Positions 1-8,111 of a DNA stretch of 33,904 nt are shown piece after piece. The notes under the pieces were generated by a model. That model saw only the letters and a list, made by a program, of their open reading frames with translations. It did no database searches and was not told where the DNA came from. The first letter of the stretch is position 1; the number at the start of each line of letters is the position of its first letter. The DNA is taken from assembly GCA_026414765.1 (NCBI GenBank), contig JAOAIJ010000051.1:1-33904 (forward strand), given 5' to 3'. The DNA is from Clostridia bacterium (GTDB lineage: Bacteria; Bacillota; Clostridia; Acetivibrionales; DSM-27016). A program made the position numbers and the translations under genes.

Positions 1-3000
1 TGTCACTTTTGCCTTGAACTTGATACTGTTTATTACCCCTGTCCAGGCCTCGCCGGGGTCTACCGCCTTGTCCACCACAAACACAATCCTGCCCGGTGTG
101 AATTCCTTTATGGTTATGTCCGTACCCTCGATTTTCCCTGCAGTAAGCTCCGCTTTCCCGCTTAAGGTACAGAGGTCTGCCACTTCAATCACACCGGAAT
201 TATATGTAACAGTCATAGTGTAGCTGCTGAAATCCACTACATCGGTTGCCGTAAGCCCAAGGTCTACAGTATTGTTTTTCTTGCAATTTGCCTTTATTGC
301 ATTATTGATTATATATCCGCTCCAAGAGCTTGCACCTTCTACATTCCTTGTTCTTATCCTGTATCTGCACTCTACCCCCTGTGCTACTCTCCTGTGGGTG
401 TAGTTTGTCCTTGATATGTTTTGGACTATGGTAGTATTAGTCCCGTCAAACACTTCTATATCATAACCTGTAGCACCAAGCTCAGCTCCCCATGAAAGTG
501 TAGCTCCGGTCTGCATAGAATTGACTATTATCCAGTCTGGTGATTCTGGCTTGCCCGGCAATGTACGTATGCTCCGCTTTTCGCTCCAGTCCCCTGCTAC
601 TGCGGAGTTTCTAGCTCTCACCCTGTATGTATGAAGTGTAAACGGCTCCAATTCACTGTGGATATAAGTTGTAGTATTACTGTCATTTTCAATTATTACG
701 CCGTCAAGCTCTATATCATAACCTTCAGCACCGGTCACTAATGTCCACGACAGGGTTATGGTAGTATTTGATACAGCCGCATTTACATTTGAAGGAACTC
801 CTGGTTTTTCGGGGAGAGTAAATACAGGTATCTCCATACTCCAGCCGCTTTCTCCTGAAGACCCCACTGCTCTGATCCTGAGATTGTATTTTGTCTCCGG
901 CAAAAGATCTTTTTTAGTATATGATGTTCCGGTAATCCCGGTTATTATCTGGTTATCAAGGCTGATTTCATAGCTGGCAGCTCCTTGTACTGCATCCCAG
1001 CTAAAGGTTATTTCTTTATCGCTTTCCGTATATGCAATATTCTTTGGTGTATCAAGTATATACAGGGTTACGTTTATGAGGTTGCTCCATGGGCCTGCAC
1101 CCATGCTGTTTTTCGCTCTCACTTTATATGTATGGCTGCTTCCTGGCATCAGACCACGGCTTTCGAATGCAGCTGCCATGCCTGTATCTACCGGCTCACT
1201 GTCAATACTGTTTATAACCTCTACAACTTCATAGGATTCTGCGTCAGTTACCATGTTCCAGTTCAAAGTAACCGCTTCATTTGTATATGCAACCGTCGTA
1301 ACTTCAGGCGCTGTCGTAGGAATCCCCGACGTTGTCACAGCCGACTGAAGTTCACTCCACACTCCTACACCTTCCGTATTTTTAGCTCTTACCCTGTAAG
1401 TATGCTGAGTGAGAGGTTTCAATCCTGTATGAATATATGTTGTTGTGTTTCCAAGTGCTTTTATCTCACCGTCCAGCTCTATATCATAGTCTACTGCTCC
1501 TATAACGCCAGACCAGGTTATGGTTGCAGTAGTTCCCGTAGGGTTAACAACAACACTTGAAGGTGCATTGGGAGGAAGTTGTTTTGTTTTAGCTGATACA
1601 ACAGTACTCCAGTTACCCTGGGTTTCCCCGTTCTTCGCACAAACCCTGTATCTATGTACAGATCCTGCTTCTAGCCCAGTATGCTCATACCAAAGATTAG
1701 TACCTGCATCTTTAAGATTTGCAGCATCACCGTCAACTTCAACAAGATACCCTGCCGCACCCTCTACAAGCTTCCAGGTGATGCGAATTTTGCCGGCACT
1801 CTGCCCTGTGGCAGTCAATCCCTCAGGGGCCGGTAAAGGCGGTGTTTGTGATAGTGTTGATATGGAATTGCTAGGTTCTGTTTCTATCCCCTCAGCATTG
1901 CGGGCTTTCAAACGGAAAGTGTAGCTTGTCCCTGCCATAAGACCTGTAACTGTTATTTTTTTGTTGGTTAATGTTATCCACACAGGTGTACTTGTTAATT
2001 TGCCCAATTGGTTTATGTATTTACTTCCGCAGGTAATCTGATACTGGGTATACGCAGGGTTGCTGTCGGTTACAGTCAGGATAACCGAAGTTGCAGAAGG
2101 TGTAGTAGTCGTAAGTTTTGGTATTTCTGCTATTGTGTACACATCCTTTGTGTACGCCGTGATATTACCTGCACTATCTTTGGTTTCCAGTTTGACAGGG
2201 TATTTGGTGTTTGGTGAAAGATTTTCCTGTTTGAAGGATATTTCAGCACTTTTTCGCCACGTACCTCTGAATTTTATGGAAGGTGTCTGGTTGTCCTGCC
2301 ATATCATTATCGGGTCAGAGAAGTCGCGGTAGTTGTTGCAGGTCTGAGGGTAGCTCTGATTACCCGAAGAATTAGTCAATATAGTTTGACTGCTCCATAC
2401 ATTTCCTGTCCATACCATTTTCTTGATTTGGGTTAGCGACCCTATATTCATAATCCAAACTACATATACGCAGTTATTCTTATCTGACACAACGGAAGGG
2501 CTACCCTGATGCAGGCTGTTACCTGAAGTTAACTTTGTTGCTGCACTCCATGTTACTCCTCCATCTGTAGACTTTGCGTATCGTATATTATAGGCATTTG
2601 TATCTGTACTATCTAAACCATACCACACTGCGTGAATAGTACCATCCGGTGAAACATCTACGGATGGATTTTCTTGAGCATATGAGCTATTATTATAAAC
2701 AGTATAGTCAGTCCATTTTGTTCCATTAAATACAGAACACATAATTGGCTTAACTGTAGAATAATAGTACTGGTACAAGATTATCGGCAAATTATTTCTA
2801 ACAACAATACAAGGGTTTGTCATATTATAGCCCGTATAATCAGCATTTGTTACTTGTGTAGGAGCAGCCCAAGTCTGACCTCCATCTGTGCTTGAAGATA
2901 CTCTGATATTGAAACAGTTAGGATAACTTGCATTTTTACTACTCCACGCAGCCCACAGCTTGCCATTTGAGTCTACAGCTATTGAAATACCGCTGCCTAT

Positions 3001-5715
3001 CGAGGTTTGCCCTCTGTCTACTAAAGTAGAAGTAGTAACTAACGTATTAGTTTGTGTCAGTGTATCAAACATATAAAGATTAGTATCTGTTGATGATGAT
3101 TGAGTAACTATACAATAAATATTTGTACCATAAGACGTAAGTGCAAATGATACACCGGATGTCCATCCGTTTCCTGAATAGCACAATTGTGACCACGTAG
3201 AACCACTGTCTTTTGAAACAAAGAATTTTATATGTTGATTGATACTATCGTAAACACCAGTTACAAACCACCCATTACTCAGCCTTGTTATCTTTCTGCC
3301 ACCGTTTCCGCTTAAATCATAAGCACTTCCTGCTACTGTAGTTGGCGGTGATGGTACTGTTGCTGCATTATCCTGTCCATAGAAGCGTACTGCCCCAGAT
3401 ACGCTATCTTTCCATATGGTTAAAGGCACTGAAAAATCATTATAATCAGCACATACTTGCGGATAGGTATTATTTCCGTTTCCGGATGTAGTAATATCTA
3501 CTCTTGTACTCCATGTGCCACCAAGTGTTTTTTTCTTGTATCTAACAAACCAGTTTGTACTAGTGACACTATCCCAAACAATAAATACTTCATTGTTTTT
3601 ATTTGCTGTGATACTCGGATTTCTTTGAGCATTATTCCCGCCGGTCGTTTCTATCTTTGTGGGAGCTGACCAGGTAATTCCATCATCTATACTGTTTGAA
3701 TAGAATACAGTTTCATATGCACTATCAATACTGTCTTTACCTTGCCATGCTACATGGAATTCACCATTTGGTGATATGACGGCACTAGGGTTTGATTGAA
3801 CATAGGAATAACCCTTATAAATCCAGTTATTATTCCAACCCGCAGTAGAAGTCCACCCCTTAGTAGATAATGCAGTAGAAAATACACCTATTTCATTTTG
3901 ACTCGTAGAACCTTGAAACTGGCATATAATATAAGGAATACCGTTTTTAAGCACGATACTGGGATTTGTATACCCTGTTATTGTAGTGGTATCCTGTGAA
4001 ATTTGAGTTGGAGAATTCCATGTTACTCCACCATCTGTACTCTTAATGTATCGAATATTAAATAAATTAGGATATGAGCTATTTTTACTTGCCCAAGCGG
4101 CATGGATTACCCCATTTGAGTCTACTGCTATACTACAGCCATTAAATGCTGTTTGTGCTTCAATAAAAGTATTATTTAGTATACTTCCTTGTGTTACAGT
4201 TGTTGCATCAAATTTTAAGAAAGATGCACTTCCTACACTAAAAAAATATACATTTGTACCGTAACTACAGATTGCATAACTGTTCACACCTGCTCCTGTA
4301 TTACTGGAACATAGTAAAGACCATGTTTGTCCGCTATCCTTACTAATATGAAAATTAACAACACTACCTGTATAGGCTGCTGCTACATACCACCCATTAC
4401 TTAATCTGGTTATCTTCCTTCCACCATTTCCGCTTGTATCATAGGCAGAGTTCGCCACAAACGTTGGAATCGACGCAGCTATGTTTACAGTTTTACCGCT
4501 CATCCAATCACTTACATTGCCATTTATCGAAAAGCGGTATGAATTGTCGGCTACTATTGTTCCGCTTTCACTTGCCGGCTTTACGGCAATAACTGAATTT
4601 GTGGTAGATGATACTGCAAAATCACCTGATATTGCTTTACCTACTGTAAAGCTAACAGTTTGAGTCACAGGTGCAACACCATCCGATACTTCATATTTTA
4701 TGTTGTGATTGCCCTGAGACAATTTGCTCACGTCTATAGATGCAAACATTACATCCTGTGGAGATGCTGTGTTTGATATCACCCGCGTTTCACGAGGGGT
4801 ATCTTCTGTGTCGATATAATACCTGCATGTTAAAGTGCTGTTATCTGCATCGGATACTTGAATCGATGGAATAAACACATCATTTTCACTGAACACCTGA
4901 TTTGAAACAGGTGTTTTCACGGTTATTAAAGGGACGCTATTTGGATAATATTTATCCACTGGAGGCGTAAAATTTGATGTCCACCGGGCTATCCCTTTGG
5001 ATATACGTAGTTCATCAATATAACCATTAAATATTTTTGTTTCTCTACCACCAATTTGCAGATTATTATTTTGAACAACTAGCGATAAAGAGGATGTGAA
5101 ACTTGTAACCAAGTTACCGTTTTTAAAAATATAAAAAGTATTACCATTTCTTGAAATCGCCCAATGTGTCCATGTGTTTAAAGGAATTACTCCCATATCA
5201 ACATTACTGGCAATATCCCACGATGAACCATTTGATGACATAAACAATTTATAATTTCCACCATAGCATATTACTGCAAATGCTTCCCATGTATTTACAC
5301 CAGTTCTTGCAATTGCACTCATATTGTCACCTTTTGCAATTACATAATCCCACCAATCGATAGTAAAATTACCATTTCCAAAATCAAAATCTGTTGAGTT
5401 TGTGATACTTAAGTAATCCCCACTCCCATCAAAATACGCACTGCTTCCTCCAAATTTACTCTGTGCGGTACTTATCTGAGCATCCCCATAAGCTGTTACT
5501 GCCTTTCCGCTCTCTTCAGTAAACGATTTTGACCCATTTGCCCCGTCAAAATGCAGTAGAGCTTTTGTATACTGGTCATCTACGGCTGCATACGCTTTGC
5601 TGCCCAGTTCAATCAACTGTCCGCCTGCGTCAAAGTTGATTGTGACTCCTGTGCTTACGATCATTACAACTACCATTATTACTGCTAAAACCTTTGAGGT
5701 CTTTCTGCCTGGCAT
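1..5715 (-). CDS. Giant modular secreted surface protein (LamG, duplicated Asp-box propeller, FN3 array, cohesin-like), 3' part outside window
   Basis: The frame is open without a stop from an ATG at 5715 to the left edge, giving 1905 residues and no C-terminus. AAAGGGGG lies about 8 nt before the ATG. Visible order: a basic N-terminus and signal peptide (about 1-43, ending near AYAAVDD); a LamG/concanavalin-like domain (about 50-250, with FDGSGDYLSI and GYIDELRIS); a cadherin/Ig-like segment (about 255-360); two tandem 374-residue propeller modules (from 425 and 799), each with three Asp boxes of the S-x-D-x-G-x-T-W type whose Trp are at 465, 566, 682 and 841, 949, 1056; seven to eight FN3 domains about 85-90 residues apart (about 1150-1805); and the start of a cohesin-like beta domain (about 1812 on). 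The family context suggests an exported protein that binds glycans or other surfaces. FN3 plus cohesin-like domains ahead of a long C-terminus also occur in RHS/YD-repeat wall proteins, but no YD repeat is inside the window. No catalytic residues could be assigned. Confidence 0.88.
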   Translation of the reverse strand, partial: MPGRKTSKVLAVIMVVVMIVSTGVTINFDAGGQLIELGSKAYAAVDDQYTKALLHFDGANGSKSFTEESGKAVTAYGDAQISTAQSKFGGSSAYFDGSGDYLSITNSTDFDFGNGNFTIDWWDYVIAKGDNMSAIARTGVNTWEAFAVICYGGNYKLFMSSNGSSWDIASNVDMGVIPLNTWTHWAISRNGNTFYIFKNGNLVTSFTSSLSLVVQNNNLQIGGRETKIFNGYIDELRISKGIARWTSNFTPPVDKYYPNSVPLITVKTPVSNQVFSENDVFIPSIQVSDADNSTLTCRYYIDTEDTPRETRVISNTASPQDVMFASIDVSKLSQGNHNIKYEVSDGVAPVTQTVSFTVGKAISGDFAVSSTTNSVIAVKPASESGTIVADNSYRFSINGNVSDWMSGKTVNIAASIPTFVANSAYDTSGNGGRKITRLSNGWYVAAAYTGSVVNFHISKDSGQTWSLLCSSNTGAGVNSYAICSYGTNVYFFSVGSASFLKFDATTVTQGSILNNTFIEAQTAFNGCSIAVDSNGVIHAAWASKNSSYPNLFNIRYIKSTDGGVTWNSPTQISQDTTTITGYTNPSIVLKNGIPYIICQFQGSTSQNEIGVFSTALSTKGWTSTAGWNNNWIYKGYSYVQSNPSAVISPNGEFHVAWQGKDSIDSAYETVFYSNSIDDGITWSAPTKIETTGGNNAQRNPSITANKNNEVFIVWDSVTSTNWFVRYKKKTLGGTWSTRVDITTSGNGNNTYPQVCADYNDFSVPLTIWKDSVSGAVRFYGQDNAATVPSPPTTVAGSAYDLSGNGGRKITRLSNGWFVTGVYDSINQHIKFFVSKDSGSTWSQLCYSGNGWTSGVSFALTSYGTNIYCIVTQSSSTDTNLYMFDTLTQTNTLVTTSTLVDRGQTSIGSGISIAVDSNGKLWAAWSSKNASYPNCFNIRVSSSTDGGQTWAAPTQVTNADYTGYNMTNPCIVVRNNLPIILYQYYYSTVKPIMCSVFNGTKWTDYTVYNNSSYAQENPSVDVSPDGTIHAVWYGLDSTDTNAYNIRYAKSTDGGVTWSAATKLTSGNSLHQGSPSVVSDKNNCVYVVWIMNIGSLTQIKKMVWTGNVWSSQTILTNSSGNQSYPQTCNNYRDFSDPIMIWQDNQTPSIKFRGTWRKSAEISFKQENLSPNTKYPVKLETKDSAGNITAYTKDVYTIAEIPKLTTTTPSATSVILTVTDSNPAYTQYQITCGSKYINQLGKLTSTPVWITLTNKKITVTGLMAGTSYTFRLKARNAEGIETEPSNSISTLSQTPPLPAPEGLTATGQSAGKIRITWKLVEGAAGYLVEVDGDAANLKDAGTNLWYEHTGLEAGSVHRYRVCAKNGETQGNWSTVVSAKTKQLPPNAPSSVVVNPTGTTATITWSGVIGAVDYDIELDGEIKALGNTTTYIHTGLKPLTQHTYRVRAKNTEGVGVWSELQSAVTTSGIPTTAPEVTTVAYTNEAVTLNWNMVTDAESYEVVEVINSIDSEPVDTGMAAAFESRGLMPGSSHTYKVRAKNSMGAGPWSNLINVTLYILDTPKNIAYTESDKEITFSWDAVQGAASYEISLDNQIITGITGTSYTKKDLLPETKYNLRIRAVGSSGESGWSMEIPVFTLPEKPGVPSNVNAAVSNTTITLSWTLVTGAEGYDIELDGVIIENDSNTTTYIHSELEPFTLHTYRVRARNSAVAGDWSEKRSIRTLPGKPESPDWIIVNSMQTGATLSWGAELGATGYDIEVFDGTNTTIVQNISRTNYTHRRVAQGVECRYRIRTRNVEGASSWSGYIINNAIKANCKKNNTVDLGLTATDVVDFSSYTMTVTYNSGVIEVADLCTLSGKAELTAGKIEGTDITIKEFTPGRIVFVVDKAVDPGEAWTGVINSIKFKAKVT
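2200..3321 (-). repeat. Second copy of duplicated Asp-box propeller module
   Basis: Residues 799 to about 1172. It opens with YDLSGNGGRKITRLSNGWF and has the Asp boxes SKDSGSTW, STDGGQTW and STDGGVTW. The 15 residues SGNGGRKITRLSNGW are identical to the first copy, and other blocks (IAVDSNG, SYPNxFNIR, NPSxxxSPxG) recur at matching offsets. The downstream limit is approximate because the sequence merges into the first FN3-like domain. Confidence 0.75.
3322..4443 (-). repeat. First copy of duplicated Asp-box propeller module
   Basis: Residues 425-798 of the giant protein. The copy opens with YDTSGNGGRKITRLSNGWY and carries the Asp boxes SKDSGQTW, STDGGVTW and SIDDGITW. The next 374 residues open with an almost identical segment, so this is an in-frame tandem duplication of about 1.12 kb. 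The period is exactly 1122 nt between the matching Tyr codons (4443 and 3321). Each copy is long enough for a complete sialidase-like beta-propeller. Confidence 0.8.
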
Positions 5716-5909
5716 TGAATATTCCCCCTTTGAATATTTTTTATGTGAATTTTTTTTTGAAACCTTTAAAAACTGGCTTTGATATTGCTCTTTAGCATCC
5801 TTTGATGCTCAGGAAAATCAAACTTCACAGATGTTTTTACATTCAGATAAACTTTTCTTTTGAAAAAAATGTAATAAAAAGTAGTATTATTTGTTTTTAT
5901 GAGGACTTA

Positions 5910-5938
5910 ATTATATAACGTAATTGTGAAGGGCACAA
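5910..5938 (-). promoter_or_regulatory. Candidate sigma-A promoter for the giant surface protein
   Basis: On the minus strand a perfect TATAAT (-10, at 5910-5915) is preceded at 17 bp by TTGTGC (-35, 5933-5938; three of six consensus bases). It points at the giant gene, whose ATG is at 5715. Confidence 0.5.
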
Positions 5939-6085
5939 TGACCATATCATCCAAAATATTCTACATAATTCGACATTAATCGCAATTATTACAGTTATAT
6001 CCATGTACTAAATAAATTAGTAGCTTTTTTTATTGCAATATTTCAAATATTAACATATAATTTTCATGTTATTGGCAAAGATGCT

Positions 6086-6114
6086 TTAACAATATTTATT
6101 TTATTATCTATATC
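6086..6114 (+). promoter_or_regulatory. Candidate sigma-A promoter of the Rh-type channel gene
   Basis: TTAACA (-35, 6086-6091; five of six consensus bases), a 17-bp spacer, then TATATC (-10, 6109-6114; four of six). The predicted start near 6121 falls inside the inverted repeat that begins at 6115. Confidence 0.55.
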
Positions 6115-6149
6115 TTACTCATGTATGCAATGTGTGCATATATGAGTAA
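6115..6149 (+). promoter_or_regulatory. 15-bp inverted repeat at the predicted transcription start of the Rh-type channel gene
   Basis: TTACTCATGTATGCA (6115-6129), a 5-nt ATGTG loop, then TGCATATATGAGTAA (6135-6149). The arms are complementary over 15 bp with one G-U pair. It abuts the -10 hexamer and ends about 13 nt before the AAGGGGAG ribosome binding site. No T-run follows, so it is not a normal terminator. As DNA it resembles a repressor operator; as RNA it would be a 5' cap hairpin. Confidence 0.6.
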
Positions 6150-6172
6150 AAATTTGTTTCAAAGGGGAGATA

Positions 6173-7342
6173 ATGTTGAAAAAGAAGATTTGGTTTTCTT
6201 TATTTAGTTGTCTTATGCTGGCATTTTTACCACTTCAGGCTATGGCAGCGGAGGTGGAAACAAGTACGATAAGCGATGGTTTAAGACAGGTAGAGCAGTA
6301 TAACTTTTCAATTAACATTCTTGCAATGCTTCTTATCGGTTTCGGATTTCTAATGGTATTTGTGAAAAAGTACGGCTACAGTGCAACAACCGGAACATTT
6401 CTTGTAGTAGGTACAGGTTTACCGTTATATCTATTTTTACGTTCTACAGGTATAATATCTCTGGAAGTTATAGCTCCGGATAGTATTACAGCCCTTCTTT
6501 TTGCCGAATTCGCATGTGCGGCAGCGTTAATTGCTATGGGGGCTGTTCTTGGACGTTTGAGGCTTTATCAATATGGATTGCTTGCTATTTTGATTGTTCC
6601 TTTATATATGCTTAATGAATGGTTGGTACTCGATGGTGGCCTAAGTATAACAAAAGGTTTTGTTGATGCGGCTGGTTCGATTATAATACATGCCTTTGGT
6701 GCATACTTCGGTTTGGGTATGACCATTGCTTTGACAAATAGTATTGACAGCAAGAAGGTAATAGAGAGTGACGAAACTTCAGACAGATTCTCAATTCTTG
6801 GTTCAATGGTTTTATGGGTTTTCTGGCCTAGCTTTTGCAGTGCAATAGTTCCGCATTCACAGCTTTCACAAACAGTTATAAATACTATTTTGTCTTTATG
6901 TGGTGCTACAGTTACTACGTATTTGGCAAGTTCATTTTTGAGAAAAGGCAAGCCTTCTATTGCAGATATGGCAAACGCTGCTCTTGCAGGCGGGGTTGCT
7001 ATCGGTGCAACCTGTAATATTGTAACCGCACCGGGTGCATTTGGAATCGGGGTATTGGCAGGAGCTTTGTGTGTTGTAGGATATGTAGTTATTCAGCCAA
7101 AACTGCAGTCAAAACTTAGAATTGTTGATACTTGCGGAGTTCATAACCTGCATGGCATGCCTGGTGTTCTTGGAGGAATTATTGCCATATTTGTTGTGCC
7201 TGGAATAATGAAAGCCCAGATTATTGGTATACTTATTACTGTTGTACTTGCGTTTTTGGGCGGTATCCTAAGTGGTTTTGTTATCAAGGCTACCGGCAAA
7301 AAACAATTGGCATACGAAGATGAAGACGAGTTTACAATTTAG
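6173..7342 (+). CDS. Rh-type (Rhesus-like) ammonium/ammonia channel of the Amt/Rh superfamily
   Basis: 389 residues, with AAGGGGAG 4 nt before the ATG. A signal-peptide-like N-terminus (cleavage near QAMAAEV, about residue 26) is followed by about eleven hydrophobic segments, the usual Amt/Rh fold, carrying substrate across the inner membrane. The signatures are those of the Rh branch: VDAAGSIIIHAFGAYFGLG (about 164-182), LWVFWPSFCSA (about 214-224) and DTCGVHNLHGMPGVLGG (about 319-335). The conserved Asp is D165 and the paired pore histidines are H173 and H324. Classical bacterial AmtB proteins have DFAGG and a different histidine context. No glnK gene adjoins it, although Amt genes often have one. 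A short acidic tail (YEDEDEFTI) ends the protein. Transport of NH3/NH4+ is firm at family level; a role in CO2 or methylamine passage is only possible. Confidence 0.9.
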   Translation: MLKKKIWFSLFSCLMLAFLPLQAMAAEVETSTISDGLRQVEQYNFSINILAMLLIGFGFLMVFVKKYGYSATTGTFLVVGTGLPLYLFLRSTGIISLEVIAPDSITALLFAEFACAAALIAMGAVLGRLRLYQYGLLAILIVPLYMLNEWLVLDGGLSITKGFVDAAGSIIIHAFGAYFGLGMTIALTNSIDSKKVIESDETSDRFSILGSMVLWVFWPSFCSAIVPHSQLSQTVINTILSLCGATVTTYLASSFLRKGKPSIADMANAALAGGVAIGATCNIVTAPGAFGIGVLAGALCVVGYVVIQPKLQSKLRIVDTCGVHNLHGMPGVLGGIIAIFVVPGIMKAQIIGILITVVLAFLGGILSGFVIKATGKKQLAYEDEDEFTI

Positions 7343-7353
7343 TTGATAAATAT

Positions 7354-7391
7354 AAAGAACACTTTGGGTATTAACCAAAGTGTTCTTTTTT
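7354..7391 (+). terminator. Strong intrinsic terminator of the Rh-type channel gene, possibly bidirectional
   Basis: AAAGAACACTTTGG (7354-7367), a 7-nt loop, then the perfect complement CCAAAGTGTTCTTT (7375-7388) running into a T-run to 7391. The opposite strand has a weaker T-rich tail, so it may also end the convergent superoxide dismutase transcript. Confidence 0.9.
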
Positions 7392-7924
7392 CATAGTAAC
7401 ATTCCGTTGTTTGCTGCCTTAATCACACCGCAAGCCAGTCTCTTTCCCGCATTTCCTGCTGGCTGTGTCCTATAGTCATCAGGATTTTCATGTATGATGA
7501 CTGCTTTGCCTATTATATCCCTTATTCTGAACTTGTCAGTAAAAAAGCACATCCTGGCATAGCCATGGTTTGAAAAAAGTACCGGAAAGTCTCCTGCGTG
7601 ATTGCCATGTGGCTGTTTTGCCGGATTCCAGTGTTCGCCTGCAGACTTAAACGGTTCGGCCGGATCACCTACCTCGCAGCTGCCGTTTTCATGTATATGG
7701 AATCCGTGCGGTCCAATAGGAGAATTTCCATTCTGCGCAGGTTTGTAAGGAGGCAATCCTCTGACATCTATACAAACCTCTACACCTCCCGGTGCATTTT
7801 TAAACGTTACTACCCCCTCTATACCCGGTGATAGTGGTCCTCCTTTTATAATGGCTGCAGCATCAGGCGGCAAATAATTTAGAGCTACTTGCCTCATAAT
7901 AATATATGGACAATATGGAAGCAT
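7391..7924 (-). CDS. Cu/Zn superoxide dismutase family protein
   Basis: 177 residues; AAAGAGG lies about 8 nt before the ATG. The full SodC metal set is visible: GFHIHE (H76, H78), bridging H98 in AGEHWNP, H106 and H109 with D112 in PHGNHAGD, and H145 in VIIHENPDDY. The disulfide pair C83 and C165 and the active-site Arg R162 (GKRLACGVI) are also present, so catalysis (superoxide to O2 and H2O2) is plausible. Unusually, the N-terminus (MLPYCPYIIMRQV) is not a signal peptide, whereas most bacterial SodC proteins are exported; the product may be cytoplasmic or leave by another route. It is a single gene, convergent with the Rh-type channel gene. Confidence 0.9.
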   Translation of the reverse strand: MLPYCPYIIMRQVALNYLPPDAAAIIKGGPLSPGIEGVVTFKNAPGGVEVCIDVRGLPPYKPAQNGNSPIGPHGFHIHENGSCEVGDPAEPFKSAGEHWNPAKQPHGNHAGDFPVLFSNHGYARMCFFTDKFRIRDIIGKAVIIHENPDDYRTQPAGNAGKRLACGVIKAANNGMLL

Positions 7925-7938
7925 AAAATTTACCTCTT

Positions 7939-7952
7939 TATCAATATTGATA
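7939..7952 (-). promoter_or_regulatory. 14-bp perfect palindrome next to the superoxide dismutase ribosome binding site
   Basis: TATCAATATTGATA is an exact palindrome lying immediately upstream of the AAAGAGG ribosome binding site. It fits a dimeric repressor site or a short mRNA hairpin. It does not match the PerR or Fur box consensus well. Confidence 0.4.
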
Positions 7953-8111
7953 TTTTATTTTACGTTCCGGTTATTTTGGATGTTACTATGAGAAAACCAA
8001 ATCAACAAATTTACCATATATAAAGAGAATAAATATTTCACGATATACAAGTAACCCATTTTCCATCAAGTGAATAGTATATATTATCTTAGATTATAGG
8101 AGGTCAATAAA

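Larger units (their letters stand above)
5716..6172. other. Divergent intergenic region between the surface protein gene and the Rh-type channel gene
   Basis: 457 bp, strongly AT-rich, with no supportable gene. It holds a promoter for each flanking gene (listed separately). The minus-strand transcript would have an untranslated leader of about 188 nt, containing a 6-bp hairpin at 5794-5809 (AGCATC / GATGCT, 4-nt loop) and several poly-U and poly-A runs. No known riboswitch consensus was recognised in that leader. Confidence 0.6.

Noticed and set aside
985-1560. A plus-strand open frame of 191 codons inside the giant minus-strand gene
   Set aside because: It has no ribosome binding site, its composition is Cys/Tyr/His-rich and unlike a real protein, and the minus-strand frame there encodes clear FN3 domains.
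5794-5809. Hairpin in the giant gene leader as a c-di-GMP or other known riboswitch
   Set aside because: Only a 6-bp stem is visible and the conserved loops of known c-di-GMP classes are absent.
6073-6088. TTGGCAAAGATGCTTT as a sigma-54 promoter for the Rh-type channel gene
   Set aside because: The GG-to-GC spacing is 7 bases, not the required 10, and a good sigma-A promoter lies directly downstream.
6568-6951. Minus-strand open frame of 127 codons opposite the Rh-type channel gene
   Set aside because: The plus-strand frame holds well-conserved Rh motifs at the same place; the opposite frame shows no domain and no ribosome binding site.
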